From Rhizobium leguminosarum bv. trifolii WSM2297 (GTDB lineage Bacteria > Pseudomonadota > Alphaproteobacteria > Rhizobiales > Rhizobiaceae), in the NCBI RefSeq assembly GCF_000271845.1, contig NZ_JH719395.1, forward strand, positions 1,544,046 to 1,608,045: DNA of 64,000 bases. The letters are read 5' to 3'. This document shows positions 1-7,812 of the stretch, piece after piece. Position numbers and translations under genes: made by a program. The notes under the pieces were generated by a model. The model was not told the origin of the DNA, searched no databases, and saw only the letters and a program-made list of their open reading frames with translations. Within the stretch, counting starts at the first letter, position 1; each line of letters opens with the position of its first letter.

Positions 1-793
1 GCAGATGCGGGAAGGACGGCGCCAGCTCGGAAATATGCGTCGTCGGGCGGGAGATAAACCAACCCTGGACGAGATCAACGCCATATTCGCGGCAGGCGAT
101 GAATTCGGCCTCGGTCTCGATGCCTTCGGCGATGACGCGGGTGCCGAGCACATGGGCGATATTGACGATGCTCTTCAGCAGATGGCGCTTACGGGGGCTA
201 CGGTCGATCTCGGCGACGAAATGCCGGTCGATCTTCAGATAATCGACGGCATAATCGCACAGCAGCTTCATCTCGCCGTGGCCGACGCCGAAATCGTCGA
301 TCGCCAGCTTGAAGCCGGCCTTGCGCAGCTTCGAAACCAGGCCGGCAAACTCCGGCACGCTGGTATTGTCGAACCGCTCGGAGAATTCGAAGCAGACGGA
401 GGACGGCGGGATATCGGCCTTCCGCAGGTGCTGCAGCAGGCTTTCGACCAGGTGTTCGCCATGCGGGATCAGCCGGACGTCTAGATTGAGGAACAGCGTC
501 GCGGTGGAAAAATTCGACAGTGTGGCGAATTTGGCGAGCGCGCGGCTTGCCAGCATCTGTTCGAGCTGCAGCAGCTGGCCGGCCTGATGGGCTTCGTCGA
601 GGATGTCGACCGGCGTATCGTAGCCGATGCGCTCCTGGCCGCGCATCAGGGATTCGTAACCGAAAACCGTGCCGGTGCCGGCCTCGACGATCGGCTGGAA
701 GGCGTTTTCGACAACGAGCTTGGCCAGTGTGACGATCTGGTCGCTGGCATAGCGGCGCAGAACGCCGGGCCCGACGGTGGCAGCCAGGGACAT
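1..793 (-). CDS. EAL-domain cyclic-di-GMP phosphodiesterase, C-terminus cut by window edge
   Basis: Likely hydrolyses cyclic di-GMP in the cytoplasm. The minus-strand frame opens at the ATG at 793 and stays open to the left edge for 264 residues. Visible EAL motifs in order are YESLMRG (degenerate EAL), FLNLD, FEFSE, AIDDFG, YLKIDRHFV, AEGIET and VQGWFISRP. The metal and catalytic acidic residues and the lysine of these motifs appear present, so activity is plausible although the signature reads ESL. No GGDEF, PAS or membrane segment lies in front of the domain, so this is a stand-alone EAL protein. The missing C-terminus is a window artefact. Confidence 0.85.
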   Translation of the reverse strand, partial: MSLAATVGPGVLRRYASDQIVTLAKLVVENAFQPIVEAGTGTVFGYESLMRGQERIGYDTPVDILDEAHQAGQLLQLEQMLASRALAKFATLSNFSTATLFLNLDVRLIPHGEHLVESLLQHLRKADIPPSSVCFEFSERFDNTSVPEFAGLVSKLRKAGFKLAIDDFGVGHGEMKLLCDYAVDYLKIDRHFVAEIDRSPRKRHLLKSIVNIAHVLGTRVIAEGIETEAEFIACREYGVDLVQGWFISRPTTHISELAPSFPHL

Positions 794-946
794 GCTGATC
801 TCCACTGTGACTTGTTCTTGTTGGTCACGAAAATGCCGTGGAAGGATCAATGAACCCTTTCGCCAATATGAAAGTTTTGTGAAGACGCAGGCCATCGCCA
901 CGCGTTCCGCGTTTAACTGAATTGCAAAATACAATCAGGCGCTTGT

Positions 947-1189
947 TCAGGCGGTGCGGCGGCGCTCCGCCTCGTGATCGGCGAACATATCGGCGACACA
1001 TCTGCCGCTGGACGGAGTGCCCTCGTCGTCGAGCACATCGTCGCGGAATTCGTTGAGCTTGCGGGCGGTATCCCAGAGGCGCAGCGCCTCGCGGACGACC
1101 TCGCTGCTTGAGGCATAACCGCCATTGTCGACGGCGGCGCGGATGCCCGCTGCCTGTTGCGGTGAGATGGAAACGGTGACCATCGGCAT
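947..1189 (-). CDS. ParD-like ribbon-helix-helix antitoxin, no partner toxin
   Basis: An 80-residue protein with the CC2985/ParD pattern: VTVSISPQQAAGIRAAV followed by GYASSSEVVREALRLW, the ribbon-helix-helix DNA-binding half, and a charged C-terminal tail that would normally bind a ParE toxin. A GGGAGGAAG ribosome site lies 7 bases before the ATG at 1189, which makes that start better than the upstream in-frame ones. ParD genes are normally followed by parE, but here only about 150 bases separate the stop from the EAL gene and no toxin is seen. It may be an orphan antitoxin or a remnant. Confidence 0.75.
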   Translation of the reverse strand: MPMVTVSISPQQAAGIRAAVDNGGYASSSEVVREALRLWDTARKLNEFRDDVLDDEGTPSSGRCVADMFADHEAERRRTA

Positions 1190-1296
1190 GAACTTCCTCC
1201 CTTTTTTATTCAGGCAGAACCCTGCCTTTGGGGGACGCATGACCATTTGCGGTGATCGCACATACCTCTAAAGTCTAATCCCCTGTTATCCCCTTG

Positions 1297-1893
1297 TCAA
1301 AAAGAACGATCGGAATGCGGCGCAGAGGCAACGCTCTCCCCTGTTCCACTGCGAATGCCGAGGCCGAAGGCAATTATCGTCCAACCCTGGATGATGAGAT
1401 CGGCGGCCAGGAACAGGCCAAGGATCCAGAGGCTGTTGACCGGCCAGCCGAGGGCGATGACGAAACCGGCAAGCGCTGTAATGACGCCGCTGGCGACGAT
1501 CCATCGCCAACCCTTGATCGGCTTCATACGCATCCCGACCCAGGTGCGGAAGACGCCGGCAATGACGAGCGCAAGTGAAAGAAACAGCGTCAGCGCTGCC
1601 GAGGTGAGGATGGGATTGACGAAGGCGCAGATGCCGGCCAGCACATAGAGCAGACCGCTCAGCGCCCAGAAAAGCACGTGATCCCAGCCGCGCACCTGGA
1701 AGGCGTGGACGAGATAGATCACGCCGCCGAACAGCATGAGCATGCCGACATAATAGACCGAGATGACGGTGGCGAGCATCAGATTGCCAAGCGCGATCAG
1801 ACCGCAGACGAGCAGCAACACGCCGAGGCCGACGAACCAGATCCATTTCGACTGCAGAGAGGATGTGGGCACTGCATTGAAGACATCGGCCAT
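1297..1893 (-). CDS. HdeD-family (DUF308) integral membrane protein
   Basis: A 198-residue protein made almost entirely of hydrophobic segments; about six membrane spans can be read, beginning WIWFVGLGVLLLVCGLIALG. The alternation of short loops and spans resembles HdeD-type acid-stress membrane proteins (DUF308). The start at 1893 is chosen because GGAGGTGCGTC stands directly before the ATG (MADVFNAV); an in-frame start 96 bases upstream lacks this and would run into the betI control region. It is divergent from betI, so both promoters share roughly 140 bases. Function in rhizobia is not established. Confidence 0.75.
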   Translation of the reverse strand: MADVFNAVPTSSLQSKWIWFVGLGVLLLVCGLIALGNLMLATVISVYYVGMLMLFGGVIYLVHAFQVRGWDHVLFWALSGLLYVLAGICAFVNPILTSAALTLFLSLALVIAGVFRTWVGMRMKPIKGWRWIVASGVITALAGFVIALGWPVNSLWILGLFLAADLIIQGWTIIAFGLGIRSGTGESVASAPHSDRSF

Positions 1894-1977
1894 GACGCAC
1901 CTCCGGTTGGGAAAGGATATGTTGCAGCAATTGTTCGGGGAAAGATCGGCGGCCGGGCAAATCGCGAAAGATTTTTG

Positions 1978-1997
1978 TTGATTGATCACTCAATCAA
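1978..1997. promoter_or_regulatory. Palindromic operator, probable BetI binding site
   Basis: Perfect 8-base inverted repeat TTGATTGA, spacer TCAC, TCAATCAA. It sits 36 bases before the betI start codon in the divergent hdeD-betI intergenic region. TetR-family BetI proteins repress their own operon and release DNA on binding choline; the position and symmetry fit such an autoregulatory site. Binding is inferred. Confidence 0.7.
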
Positions 1998-2033
1998 AAA
2001 TACTCTAGTCGAAATTTCAGGGGAGTTGGCGGT

Positions 2034-2789
2034 TTGCCGAAGGTCGGAATGGAGCCGGTGCGCCGCAAGGCGCTGGTCGATGCGGCGCTGCGGGTGATCG
2101 GCGATCACGGCTCGCTGGCCGTCACCATGTCCGACATTGCCCGCCAGGCCGGCGTGTCGCCAGCCCTTGCCCATCATTATTTCGGCAGCAAGGAGCAATT
2201 GCTGATCGAGACGATCCGCTCGCTGCTCAGACAGTTGCGCCGCGATACGGTGGCGGCGCTAAAGGCGGCGAAGACACCGCGCGCCCGGCTTTCGGCGGTC
2301 ATCCGCGTCAATTTCCACGCCGACCAGTTCGCGCCGGGCACGATTGCCGCCTGGCTTGCCTTTTACGCCGAAGCGCAGCGCTCGGAGGAAACGCGGCGTT
2401 TCCTGGTGATCTACGCCCGGCGGCTGCGCTCCAACCTGCTTGCCGATCTCAAGGCGCTGCTGCCCACCGACGCCGCAGAACGCATCGCCGAGGGCGCAGC
2501 GGCGATGATCGACGGGCTCTATATCAGGCAAAGTCTGAAATCGGCGCCGATCGGCATCGAAGCCTCGATCGCGCTGACAGAGGATTACCTGAATGCGCTT
2601 TTGGCCGCCACCTCCCCTTCTCCCCGGCGGGGAGAAGATGTCCGAAGGACAGATGAGGGGGTGAGCGACGCAGGAGCGAACGGCCGAAAGGCCGAGACTG
2701 CTGCCCCCTCATCCGGCCCTGCGGGCCACCTTCTCCCCGAGGGGAGAAGGGACCACCAGATCGAACCACCCGAAGGACAATTGACATGA
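2034..2789 (+). CDS. betI: BetI, choline-sensing TetR repressor with repeat-derived C-terminal extension
   Basis: TetR-family repressor of the choline-to-glycine-betaine pathway. It starts at TTG 2034 (MPKVGMEP, with GGGGAG upstream), as is usual for BetI proteins. The N-terminal helix-turn-helix reads [20 protein letters not shown] at about residues 39-58, followed by the BetI ligand domain ending near [11 protein letters not shown] at about residue 191. BetI is normally about 195-205 residues; here the frame runs on for nearly 60 more residues through a dispersed palindromic repeat and finally overlaps the betB start by four bases (ATGA). The tail is low-complexity repeat translation and probably non-functional. 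First gene of betI-betB-betA. Confidence 0.93.
   Translation: MPKVGMEPVRRKALVDAALRVIGDHGSLAVTMSDIARQAGVSPALAHHYFGSKEQLLIETIRSLLRQLRRDTVAALKAAKTPRARLSAVIRVNFHADQFAPGTIAAWLAFYAEAQRSEETRRFLVIYARRLRSNLLADLKALLPTDAAERIAEGAAAMIDGLYIRQSLKSAPIGIEASIALTEDYLNALLAATSPSPRRGEDVRRTDEGVSDAGANGRKAETAAPSSGPAGHLLPEGRRDHQIEPPEGQLT
2611..2750. repeat. RIME1-like dispersed palindromic repeat inside betI 3' end
   Basis: About 140 bases with complementary ends: CTCCCCTTCTCCCCGGCGGGG on the left and CACCTTCTCCCCGAGGGGAG on the right, with CCCCTCATCCGGCCCTGCGG between. Similar units occur at 14279, 55541, 58778 and 63300. This type of element is common between genes in rhizobia (RIME family). Here it is translated as the C-terminal tail of BetI. 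Confidence 0.8.
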
Positions 2790-4249
2790 AAGCCCAGCCG
2801 AAAGCCTCGCACTTCATCGACGGCGAATATGTCGAGGATGCCGACGGCACCGTCATCGAGAGCCTTTATCCGGCGACCGGCGAGGTCATCGCCCGGCTGC
2901 ACGCGGCAACGCCTGCGATCGTCGAAAAGGCGATTGCAGCGGCCAAACGCGCCCAGCCGGAATGGGCGGCGATGAGCCCGATGGCGCGCGGCCGTATCCT
3001 CAAACGCGCCGCCGAGATCATGCGCGAGCGGAACCGGGCGCTGTCGGAACTGGAAACCCTCGATACCGGCAAGCCGATCCAGGAGACTGTTGTCGCCGAC
3101 CCGACCTCGGGCGCGGATGCCTTCGAATTTTTCGGCGGCGTCGCACCGGCCGGCCTCAACGGCGCCCATATCCCGCTCGGGCAGGATTTTGCCTATACCA
3201 AGCGCGTGCCCCTCGGCGTCTGCGTCGGCATCGGCGCCTGGAACTATCCCCAGCAGATCACCTGCTGGAAAGCCGCCCCGGCGCTCATCTGCGGCAATGC
3301 CATGGTGTTCAAGCCCTCCGAGAACACCCCGCTCGGCGCCCTGAAGATCGCCGAAATCCTGCATGAGGCCGGGCTGCCGAAGGGCCTGTTCAACGTCATC
3401 CAGGGCGACCGCGACACCGGGCCGCTGCTCGTCAACCATGCCGATGTCGCCAAGGTGTCGCTGACCGGATCGGTACCGACCGGACGCAGGGTGGCGGCGG
3501 CTGCAGCCGGCAATCTCAAGCACGTGACGATGGAACTCGGTGGCAAGTCGCCGCTCATCGTCTTCGACGACGCCGATCTCGACTCGGCAGTCGGCGGGGC
3601 GATGCTCGGCAATTTCTATTCCACCGGCCAGGTCTGCTCGAACGGTACCCGAGTCTTCGTGCAGAAGGCGATCAAAACCGAATTCCTCAAGCGGCTGAAG
3701 ACGCGCACCGAAGCGATGCTGATCGGCGATCCGCTGGATGAGGCGACGCAGGTCGGGCCGATGGTCTCCTGGGCGCAGCGCGAGAAGGTGATCGCCTATA
3801 TCGAGAAGGGCAAGGCCGAAGGCGCAACGCTTGTTGCCGGCGGCGGCATTCCGAACAACGTCTCCGGCGAAGGTTATTATGTGCAGCCGACGGTGTTTGC
3901 CGATGTCACCGACGACATGACCATCGCCCGCGAGGAAATCTTCGGGCCGGTGATGTCGGTGCTCGACTTCGACGATGAGGATGAAGTGATCGCGCGGGCC
4001 AATGCCAGCGAATTCGGCCTGTCCGGCGGCGTCTTCACCGCCGACCTCACCCGCGCCCACCGCGTCGTCGACCGGTTGGAAGCGGGCACGCTCTGGATCA
4101 ACACCTATAATCTCTGCCCGGTAGAAATCCCCTTCGGCGGCTCGAAACAATCCGGCTTCGGCCGCGAGAATTCGCTGGCCGCGCTGGAGCATTATTCCGA
4201 GCTGAAGACGGTCTACGTCGGTATGGGGCCGGTGGTGGCGCCTTATTGA
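2786..4249 (+). CDS. betB: BetB, betaine aldehyde dehydrogenase
   Basis: NAD(P)-dependent oxidation of betaine aldehyde to glycine betaine, second step of choline-derived osmoprotectant synthesis; cytoplasmic. The 487-residue length is typical of the family. Aldehyde dehydrogenase motifs are visible: the active-site Glu250 in MELGGKSPL and nucleophile Cys284 in GQVCSNGTR, plus the cofactor-binding WNYPQQ and the EEIFGPV segment. GAAGGAC precedes the ATG, which overlaps the betI stop as ATGA, so translation is probably coupled. It is followed by betA after an approximately 210-base gap filled with an inverted repeat. The choline sulfatase gene betC found between betI and betB in Sinorhizobium is absent here. 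Confidence 0.95.
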   Translation: MKAQPKASHFIDGEYVEDADGTVIESLYPATGEVIARLHAATPAIVEKAIAAAKRAQPEWAAMSPMARGRILKRAAEIMRERNRALSELETLDTGKPIQETVVADPTSGADAFEFFGGVAPAGLNGAHIPLGQDFAYTKRVPLGVCVGIGAWNYPQQITCWKAAPALICGNAMVFKPSENTPLGALKIAEILHEAGLPKGLFNVIQGDRDTGPLLVNHADVAKVSLTGSVPTGRRVAAAAAGNLKHVTMELGGKSPLIVFDDADLDSAVGGAMLGNFYSTGQVCSNGTRVFVQKAIKTEFLKRLKTRTEAMLIGDPLDEATQVGPMVSWAQREKVIAYIEKGKAEGATLVAGGGIPNNVSGEGYYVQPTVFADVTDDMTIAREEIFGPVMSVLDFDDEDEVIARANASEFGLSGGVFTADLTRAHRVVDRLEAGTLWINTYNLCPVEIPFGGSKQSGFGRENSLAALEHYSELKTVYVGMGPVVAPY

Positions 4250-4254
4250 AGTGG

Positions 4255-4413
4255 AAGACCCCGCCCCAACCCCTCCCCACAAGGGGGAGGGGCTTAACTT
4301 GCCGCTCCGCCTCACCCCAAAATCCGCGCCGCAAGCGATGCGATCGAAGGAGGGCAATACCGGTGCCACAAGTTAGCCCCTCCCCCTTGTGGGAGGGGTT
4401 GGGGCGGGGTCTT
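4255..4413. repeat. Long inverted repeat between betB and betA
   Basis: Arms of about 45-47 bases (4255-4301 and 4369-4413) are complementary except for two single-base gaps; each contains CCCCGCCCCAACCCCTCCC or its complement. About 67 bases separate the arms. It lies within the operon, so the mRNA would carry a very stable stem between betB and betA. It resembles dispersed rhizobial palindromic elements. Confidence 0.85.
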
Positions 4414-4460
4414 AATCCCCAGTGTCTTCGCACGGTTGCAAAAAAATCCAAGGGAACGTC

Positions 4461-6113
4461 ATGCAACAAGCAGATTTCGTCATCATCGGCTCCGGCTCCG
4501 CCGGTTCCGCCCTCGCCTATCGCCTTTCCGAGGACGGCAAGAACAGCGTTCTTGTCATCGAGGCGGGCGGCAGCGATTTCGGGCCGTTCATCCAGATGCC
4601 GGCAGCGCTTGCCTGGCCGATGAGCATGAAGCGTTATAATTGGGGTTATCTGTCCGAGCCGGAGCCGAACCTCAACAACCGGCGCGTCACCGCGCCGCGC
4701 GGCAAGGTAATCGGTGGCTCCTCCTCGATCAACGGCATGGTCTATGTGCGCGGCCATGCCGAGGATTTCAATCGCTGGGAGGAGCTCGGCGCCAGCGGCT
4801 GGGCCTATGCCGATGTGCTTCCCTATTTCAAGCGGATGGAGCATTCGCATGGCGGCGAGGACGGCTGGCGCGGCACCGACGGGCCGCTGCACGTGCAGCG
4901 CGGCGGTTTCACCAACCCGCTGTTCCGTGCCTTCATCGAGGCCGGCAAACAGGCGGGCTTCGAGACGACCGAGGATTATAACGGCAGCAAGCAGGAAGGC
5001 TTCGGGCTGATGGAGCAGACCATCTTTTCCGGCCGCCGCTGGTCTGCGGCCAACGCCTATCTGAAGCCGGCGCTGAAGCGGAAAAATGTCGGGATCGTCT
5101 ACGGTTTCGCCCGCAAGATCGTGATCGAGGACGGACGTGCCACCGGCGTCGAGATCGAACGCAACGGCAAGATAGAGGTGGTCAAGGCCAACCGCGAAGT
5201 GATCGTCTCGGCCTCCTCGTTCAATTCGCCGAAGCTCTTGATGCTGTCCGGCATCGGCCCCGCGGAGCATCTTAAGGAGATGGGAATTGCGGTGAAGGCA
5301 GACCGGCCGGGTGTCGGCGCCAATCTGCAGGACCATATGGAATTCTATTTCCAGCAGGTGAGCACCAAGCCGGTGTCGCTCTATTCCTGGCTGCCATGGT
5401 TCTGGCAGGGGGTGGCGGGCGCGCAATGGCTGCTTTCCAAGGGCGGGCTCGGCGCCTCCAACCAGTTCGAGGCTTGCGCCTTCCTGCGCTCGGCTCCCGG
5501 GCTGAAACAGCCCGATATCCAGTATCACTTCCTGCCGGTGGCAATCAGCTATGACGGCAAGGCGGCGGCCAAAAGCCACGGCTTCCAGGTGCATGTCGGC
5601 TACAATCTGTCGAAATCGCGCGGCAGCGTGACGCTGCGCTCGGATGACCCCAAGGCCGAGCCGGTGCTGCGCTTCAACTATATGAGCCATGCCGAGGACT
5701 GGGAGAAATTCCGCCATTGCGTGCGGCTGACCCGCGAGCTCTTCGGTCAGAGCGCCTTCGACGACTATCGCGGCGCCGAGATCCAGCCCGGTGAAGGCGT
5801 GCAAAGCGACGATGAGATCGACGCCTTCCTGCGCGAACACCTGGAAAGCGCCTATCACCCCTGCGGCACCTGCAAGATGGGCGCCAAGGACGATCCGATG
5901 GCGGTGGTCGATCCGCAAACCCGGGTGATCGGCGTCGACGGTCTTCGCGTCGCCGACAGCTCGATCTTCCCGCACGTCACCTACGGCAACCTGAACGGCC
6001 CCTCGATCATGACCGGCGAGAAGGCCGCCGACCATATCCTCGGCAAACAGCCGCTGGCGCGCTCGAACCAGGAGCCATGGGTCAATCCGCGGGCGGCGGT
6101 CAGCGATCGATAG
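4461..6113 (+). CDS. betA: BetA, choline dehydrogenase (GMC oxidoreductase)
   Basis: FAD-dependent oxidation of choline to betaine aldehyde, first step of betaine synthesis, usually membrane-associated. The 550-residue protein begins [20 protein letters not shown], with the GxGxxG dinucleotide fold at residues 10-15. GMC signature elements include [19 protein letters not shown] and the C-terminal active-site block [13 protein letters not shown], then [18 protein letters not shown]. The start at 4461 follows AAGGGAACGTC; an in-frame start 39 bases upstream lies in the repeat tail. Third gene of the BetI-controlled operon; its stop at 6113 abuts the convergent toxin gene with no spacer. Confidence 0.95.
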   Translation: MQQADFVIIGSGSAGSALAYRLSEDGKNSVLVIEAGGSDFGPFIQMPAALAWPMSMKRYNWGYLSEPEPNLNNRRVTAPRGKVIGGSSSINGMVYVRGHAEDFNRWEELGASGWAYADVLPYFKRMEHSHGGEDGWRGTDGPLHVQRGGFTNPLFRAFIEAGKQAGFETTEDYNGSKQEGFGLMEQTIFSGRRWSAANAYLKPALKRKNVGIVYGFARKIVIEDGRATGVEIERNGKIEVVKANREVIVSASSFNSPKLLMLSGIGPAEHLKEMGIAVKADRPGVGANLQDHMEFYFQQVSTKPVSLYSWLPWFWQGVAGAQWLLSKGGLGASNQFEACAFLRSAPGLKQPDIQYHFLPVAISYDGKAAAKSHGFQVHVGYNLSKSRGSVTLRSDDPKAEPVLRFNYMSHAEDWEKFRHCVRLTRELFGQSAFDDYRGAEIQPGEGVQSDDEIDAFLREHLESAYHPCGTCKMGAKDDPMAVVDPQTRVIGVDGLRVADSSIFPHVTYGNLNGPSIMTGEKAADHILGKQPLARSNQEPWVNPRAAVSDR

Positions 6114-6413
6114 TCAGTGGTAATCTTCCTCGCGCTGGTGACGGACGGCGAGGACAACCACACTCGTTTCGTTGACCACTTTGAAAAGAATGACATATCC
6201 GGCTGAACCGAATGGTACGACGAGCTCGCGCAGCAATGGATCATCCGCAGATGCGCGTCTGGCGATAAGCGGGAAATCCTCGAGTATCGTCAAAGCTTTT
6301 TGGATAGCGTTGAGGGCACGTTCGGCCAAATCCGGATTATATTCGATGAGAAAATCGGCAAGCCGGTCCAGATCTTCATAGAAGGTTTGGGTGTACTTCA
6401 GCTCGAAGGTCAT
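6114..6413 (-). CDS. RelE/ParE-superfamily toxin
   Basis: A 99-residue protein with the RelE/ParE pattern: TFYEDLDRLADFLIEYNPDLAERAL at the N-terminus, central RELVVPFGSAGYVILFKV and a terminal VVLAVRHQREEDY. Members either cleave mRNA on the ribosome (RelE) or poison gyrase (ParE); the IRHxREdxY-type ending is more ParE-like, but the target cannot be told from sequence. It overlaps the upstream antitoxin gene by four bases (ATGA), the usual coupled arrangement. It ends exactly against the betA stop codon. Confidence 0.85.
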   Translation of the reverse strand: MTFELKYTQTFYEDLDRLADFLIEYNPDLAERALNAIQKALTILEDFPLIARRASADDPLLRELVVPFGSAGYVILFKVVNETSVVVLAVRHQREEDYH

Positions 6414-6691
6414 TTCTGCTGTGCGGCTTTACGCGCTTTCGCCTTTTCAAGCTTTTTGCGCATCAACTCCTGAATATCGTCCGTTGTGTAAAACACACCA
6501 GTCCGCTGCGCTTCCGCCAAGCCGGCCAGCCCCCGCGCGATGAACTCCGCCTGGGTCCTTCTATAATCGATCTGGCGGCGAAGAGAGTCCTCCATCAGCG
6601 ACGACAAGCTCTCGCCTTCTTTTAGAACGCTTTCGGCGGCGGCGCGCAATTCAGGATCCACGCGCAGAGACGGGAGCGATGCCGTTTTCAT
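6410..6691 (-). CDS. Antitoxin partner, YlcI/YnfO-like DNA-binding protein
   Basis: A 93-residue protein starting MKTASLPSLRVDPELRAAAE, with a predicted ribbon-helix-helix-like N-terminus (LPSLRVDPELR then ESLSSLMEDSLRRQI) and a basic C-terminal tail rich in KKLEKAKARK. This fits antitoxins that occur directly before RelE/ParE toxins. It precedes the toxin with ATGA overlap. Two inverted repeats stand just upstream of its start and probably serve autoregulation. Family assignment is by resemblance; the antitoxin role rests mainly on context. Confidence 0.75.
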   Translation of the reverse strand: MKTASLPSLRVDPELRAAAESVLKEGESLSSLMEDSLRRQIDYRRTQAEFIARGLAGLAEAQRTGVFYTTDDIQELMRKKLEKAKARKAAQQK

Positions 6692-6705
6692 GACTTCCTC
6701 ATGCG

Positions 6706-6746
6706 TTGCATTTACGATGCAATATGACGGATCAGCGTGTCATATT
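6706..6746. promoter_or_regulatory. Tandem inverted repeats, probable toxin-antitoxin operator
   Basis: Two adjacent palindromes precede the antitoxin start (6691): TTGCAT-5-ATGCAA at 6706-6722 and AATATGAC-10-GTCATATT at 6721-6746. Their symmetry and position fit operators through which antitoxins repress their own promoter. Which of the two is bound is unknown. Confidence 0.6.
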
Positions 6747-6807
6747 CAACTCCCGTCCACTGCCACCACCATACGTGCCTGGGCTGACAAAGTCGGGAGC
6801 GATCGCA

Positions 6808-7281
6808 TCAGAGAAATCCGATCCAGCGCCCCGCCACAAGTGCGGCGATCCATGTCGCCGCCGACAGAGCCGCCGCAACTCTGATCGCAGGGCGTGGAAT
6901 GCCGACCGTGGTTACCGTTCGCCACCCCTGACCAGCGTGCACCACCAGCACGTTGAGTAATCCAAAGGTGATCAGGCAAAGCTTGGCGAGGAAGGCCGGG
7001 TTGGCGGCATATTCGACCGGCCGGACGCTGAAGAGCCAGAAACCGGTAACAATAGCCGCGGCAAGGCCGAGGCCGGCGGAGCGGGAGAGAAACGGCGCGA
7101 CGATGTCGACCGGCACCTTGCGGAAGAAGCCGGCGAGCCTCAGATCGAGCGGCAGAATGGCGCCGACGAGAAGGCCGATCGCCAGAATATGCGCGGCATT
7201 GACGAACATATAGAGCGTTCCGGAGCGCCGAAGCGCGACCGCGGGTGTGGTGGCCGACAGCCATTCGAGAATGTCGATCAC
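6808..7281 (-). CDS. Small four-span membrane protein (DUF6644/DUF2214-like)
   Basis: A 157-residue integral membrane protein with about four hydrophobic segments: LYMFVNAAHILAIGLLVGAI, the AGLGLAAAIVTGFWLF region, LCLITFGLLNVLVV and a C-terminal AALSAATWIAALVAG. Conserved polar features include His in the first span and LPLDLRLAG after it. It starts 17 bases after the stop of the upstream secreted-protein gene on the same strand, so the two are likely one operon. Such pairs of a small membrane protein and a DUF6152-like secreted protein recur in rhizobia as far as I recall; the function is unknown. Confidence 0.65.
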   Translation of the reverse strand: MIDILEWLSATTPAVALRRSGTLYMFVNAAHILAIGLLVGAILPLDLRLAGFFRKVPVDIVAPFLSRSAGLGLAAAIVTGFWLFSVRPVEYAANPAFLAKLCLITFGLLNVLVVHAGQGWRTVTTVGIPRPAIRVAAALSAATWIAALVAGRWIGFL

Positions 7282-7298
7282 AGCTCGGTTCGCCTTGG

Positions 7299-7685
7299 TC
7301 AGTTCGTCCGGATGCGGTCGGGATAAATATCGTAGCGCTTCTCGCCGATGGTGATGCGCACCGCTTTCATCCGCTTCTCGCTGCGATCCTGCGAACGATT
7401 TCCGAGCGCCACGACCTGATCGCCGGGCTTGGCGACGTCTTCGACGAAGCCGGAGCGTTCCGTCTGGCGCGGATTGCCGAGTTCGACGCGCCAGACGCCG
7501 TCATCGGCGGTTGCGATGTCGAGGGTCGGATGCGGCCCGCCCATCGAGATCTTCTCAATGGTGCCGCGGAGCTCGATCTGGTCCGCCTCGGCCCACGACC
7601 AGCCGTGATGGGCGGCAGCGCCTGTGGCGAAAACCGCCGAGAGCATGGCCGCAGCCAATAGCCGCTGTGCTGAAATTTTGAACAT
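7299..7685 (-). CDS. Secreted DUF6152-like protein
   Basis: A 128-residue protein with a clear signal peptide (MFKISAQRLLAAAMLSAVFA, predicted cleavage after GAAA) followed by HHGWSWAEADQIELRGTIEK, a region typical of periplasmic DUF6152 proteins that begin the mature chain with HHGW. The remainder is a small beta-rich domain (VWRVELGNPRQTER, GDQVVALGNRSQD). The start at 7685 is supported by GGGAG upstream and by the signal peptide; a longer in-frame version would lose it. Paired with the downstream membrane-protein gene. The His pair could bind metal, but this is conjecture. Confidence 0.7.
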   Translation of the reverse strand: MFKISAQRLLAAAMLSAVFATGAAAHHGWSWAEADQIELRGTIEKISMGGPHPTLDIATADDGVWRVELGNPRQTERSGFVEDVAKPGDQVVALGNRSQDRSEKRMKAVRITIGEKRYDIYPDRIRTN

Positions 7686-7812
7686 GATGTTCTCCCTACC
7701 CGAATGGGCAGGCAGGTGGAGCATGCCGGCGGGAAGAAAAGGTATTTCACCAAATCTTGAAGAAAGAGGTGGTCCCCTCCCGGCAAACCGGTTTAGGAAG
7801 AGGTCATCCCAA

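Noticed and set aside
2585..4369. 594-codon minus-strand ORF opposite betB
   Set aside because: Antisense shadow in GC-rich DNA; His/Asp/Gly-rich composition, no motif, and betB on the other strand is unmistakable.
4098..6035. 645-codon minus-strand ORF opposite betA
   Set aside because: Same reason; the complement of an intact GMC oxidoreductase gene.
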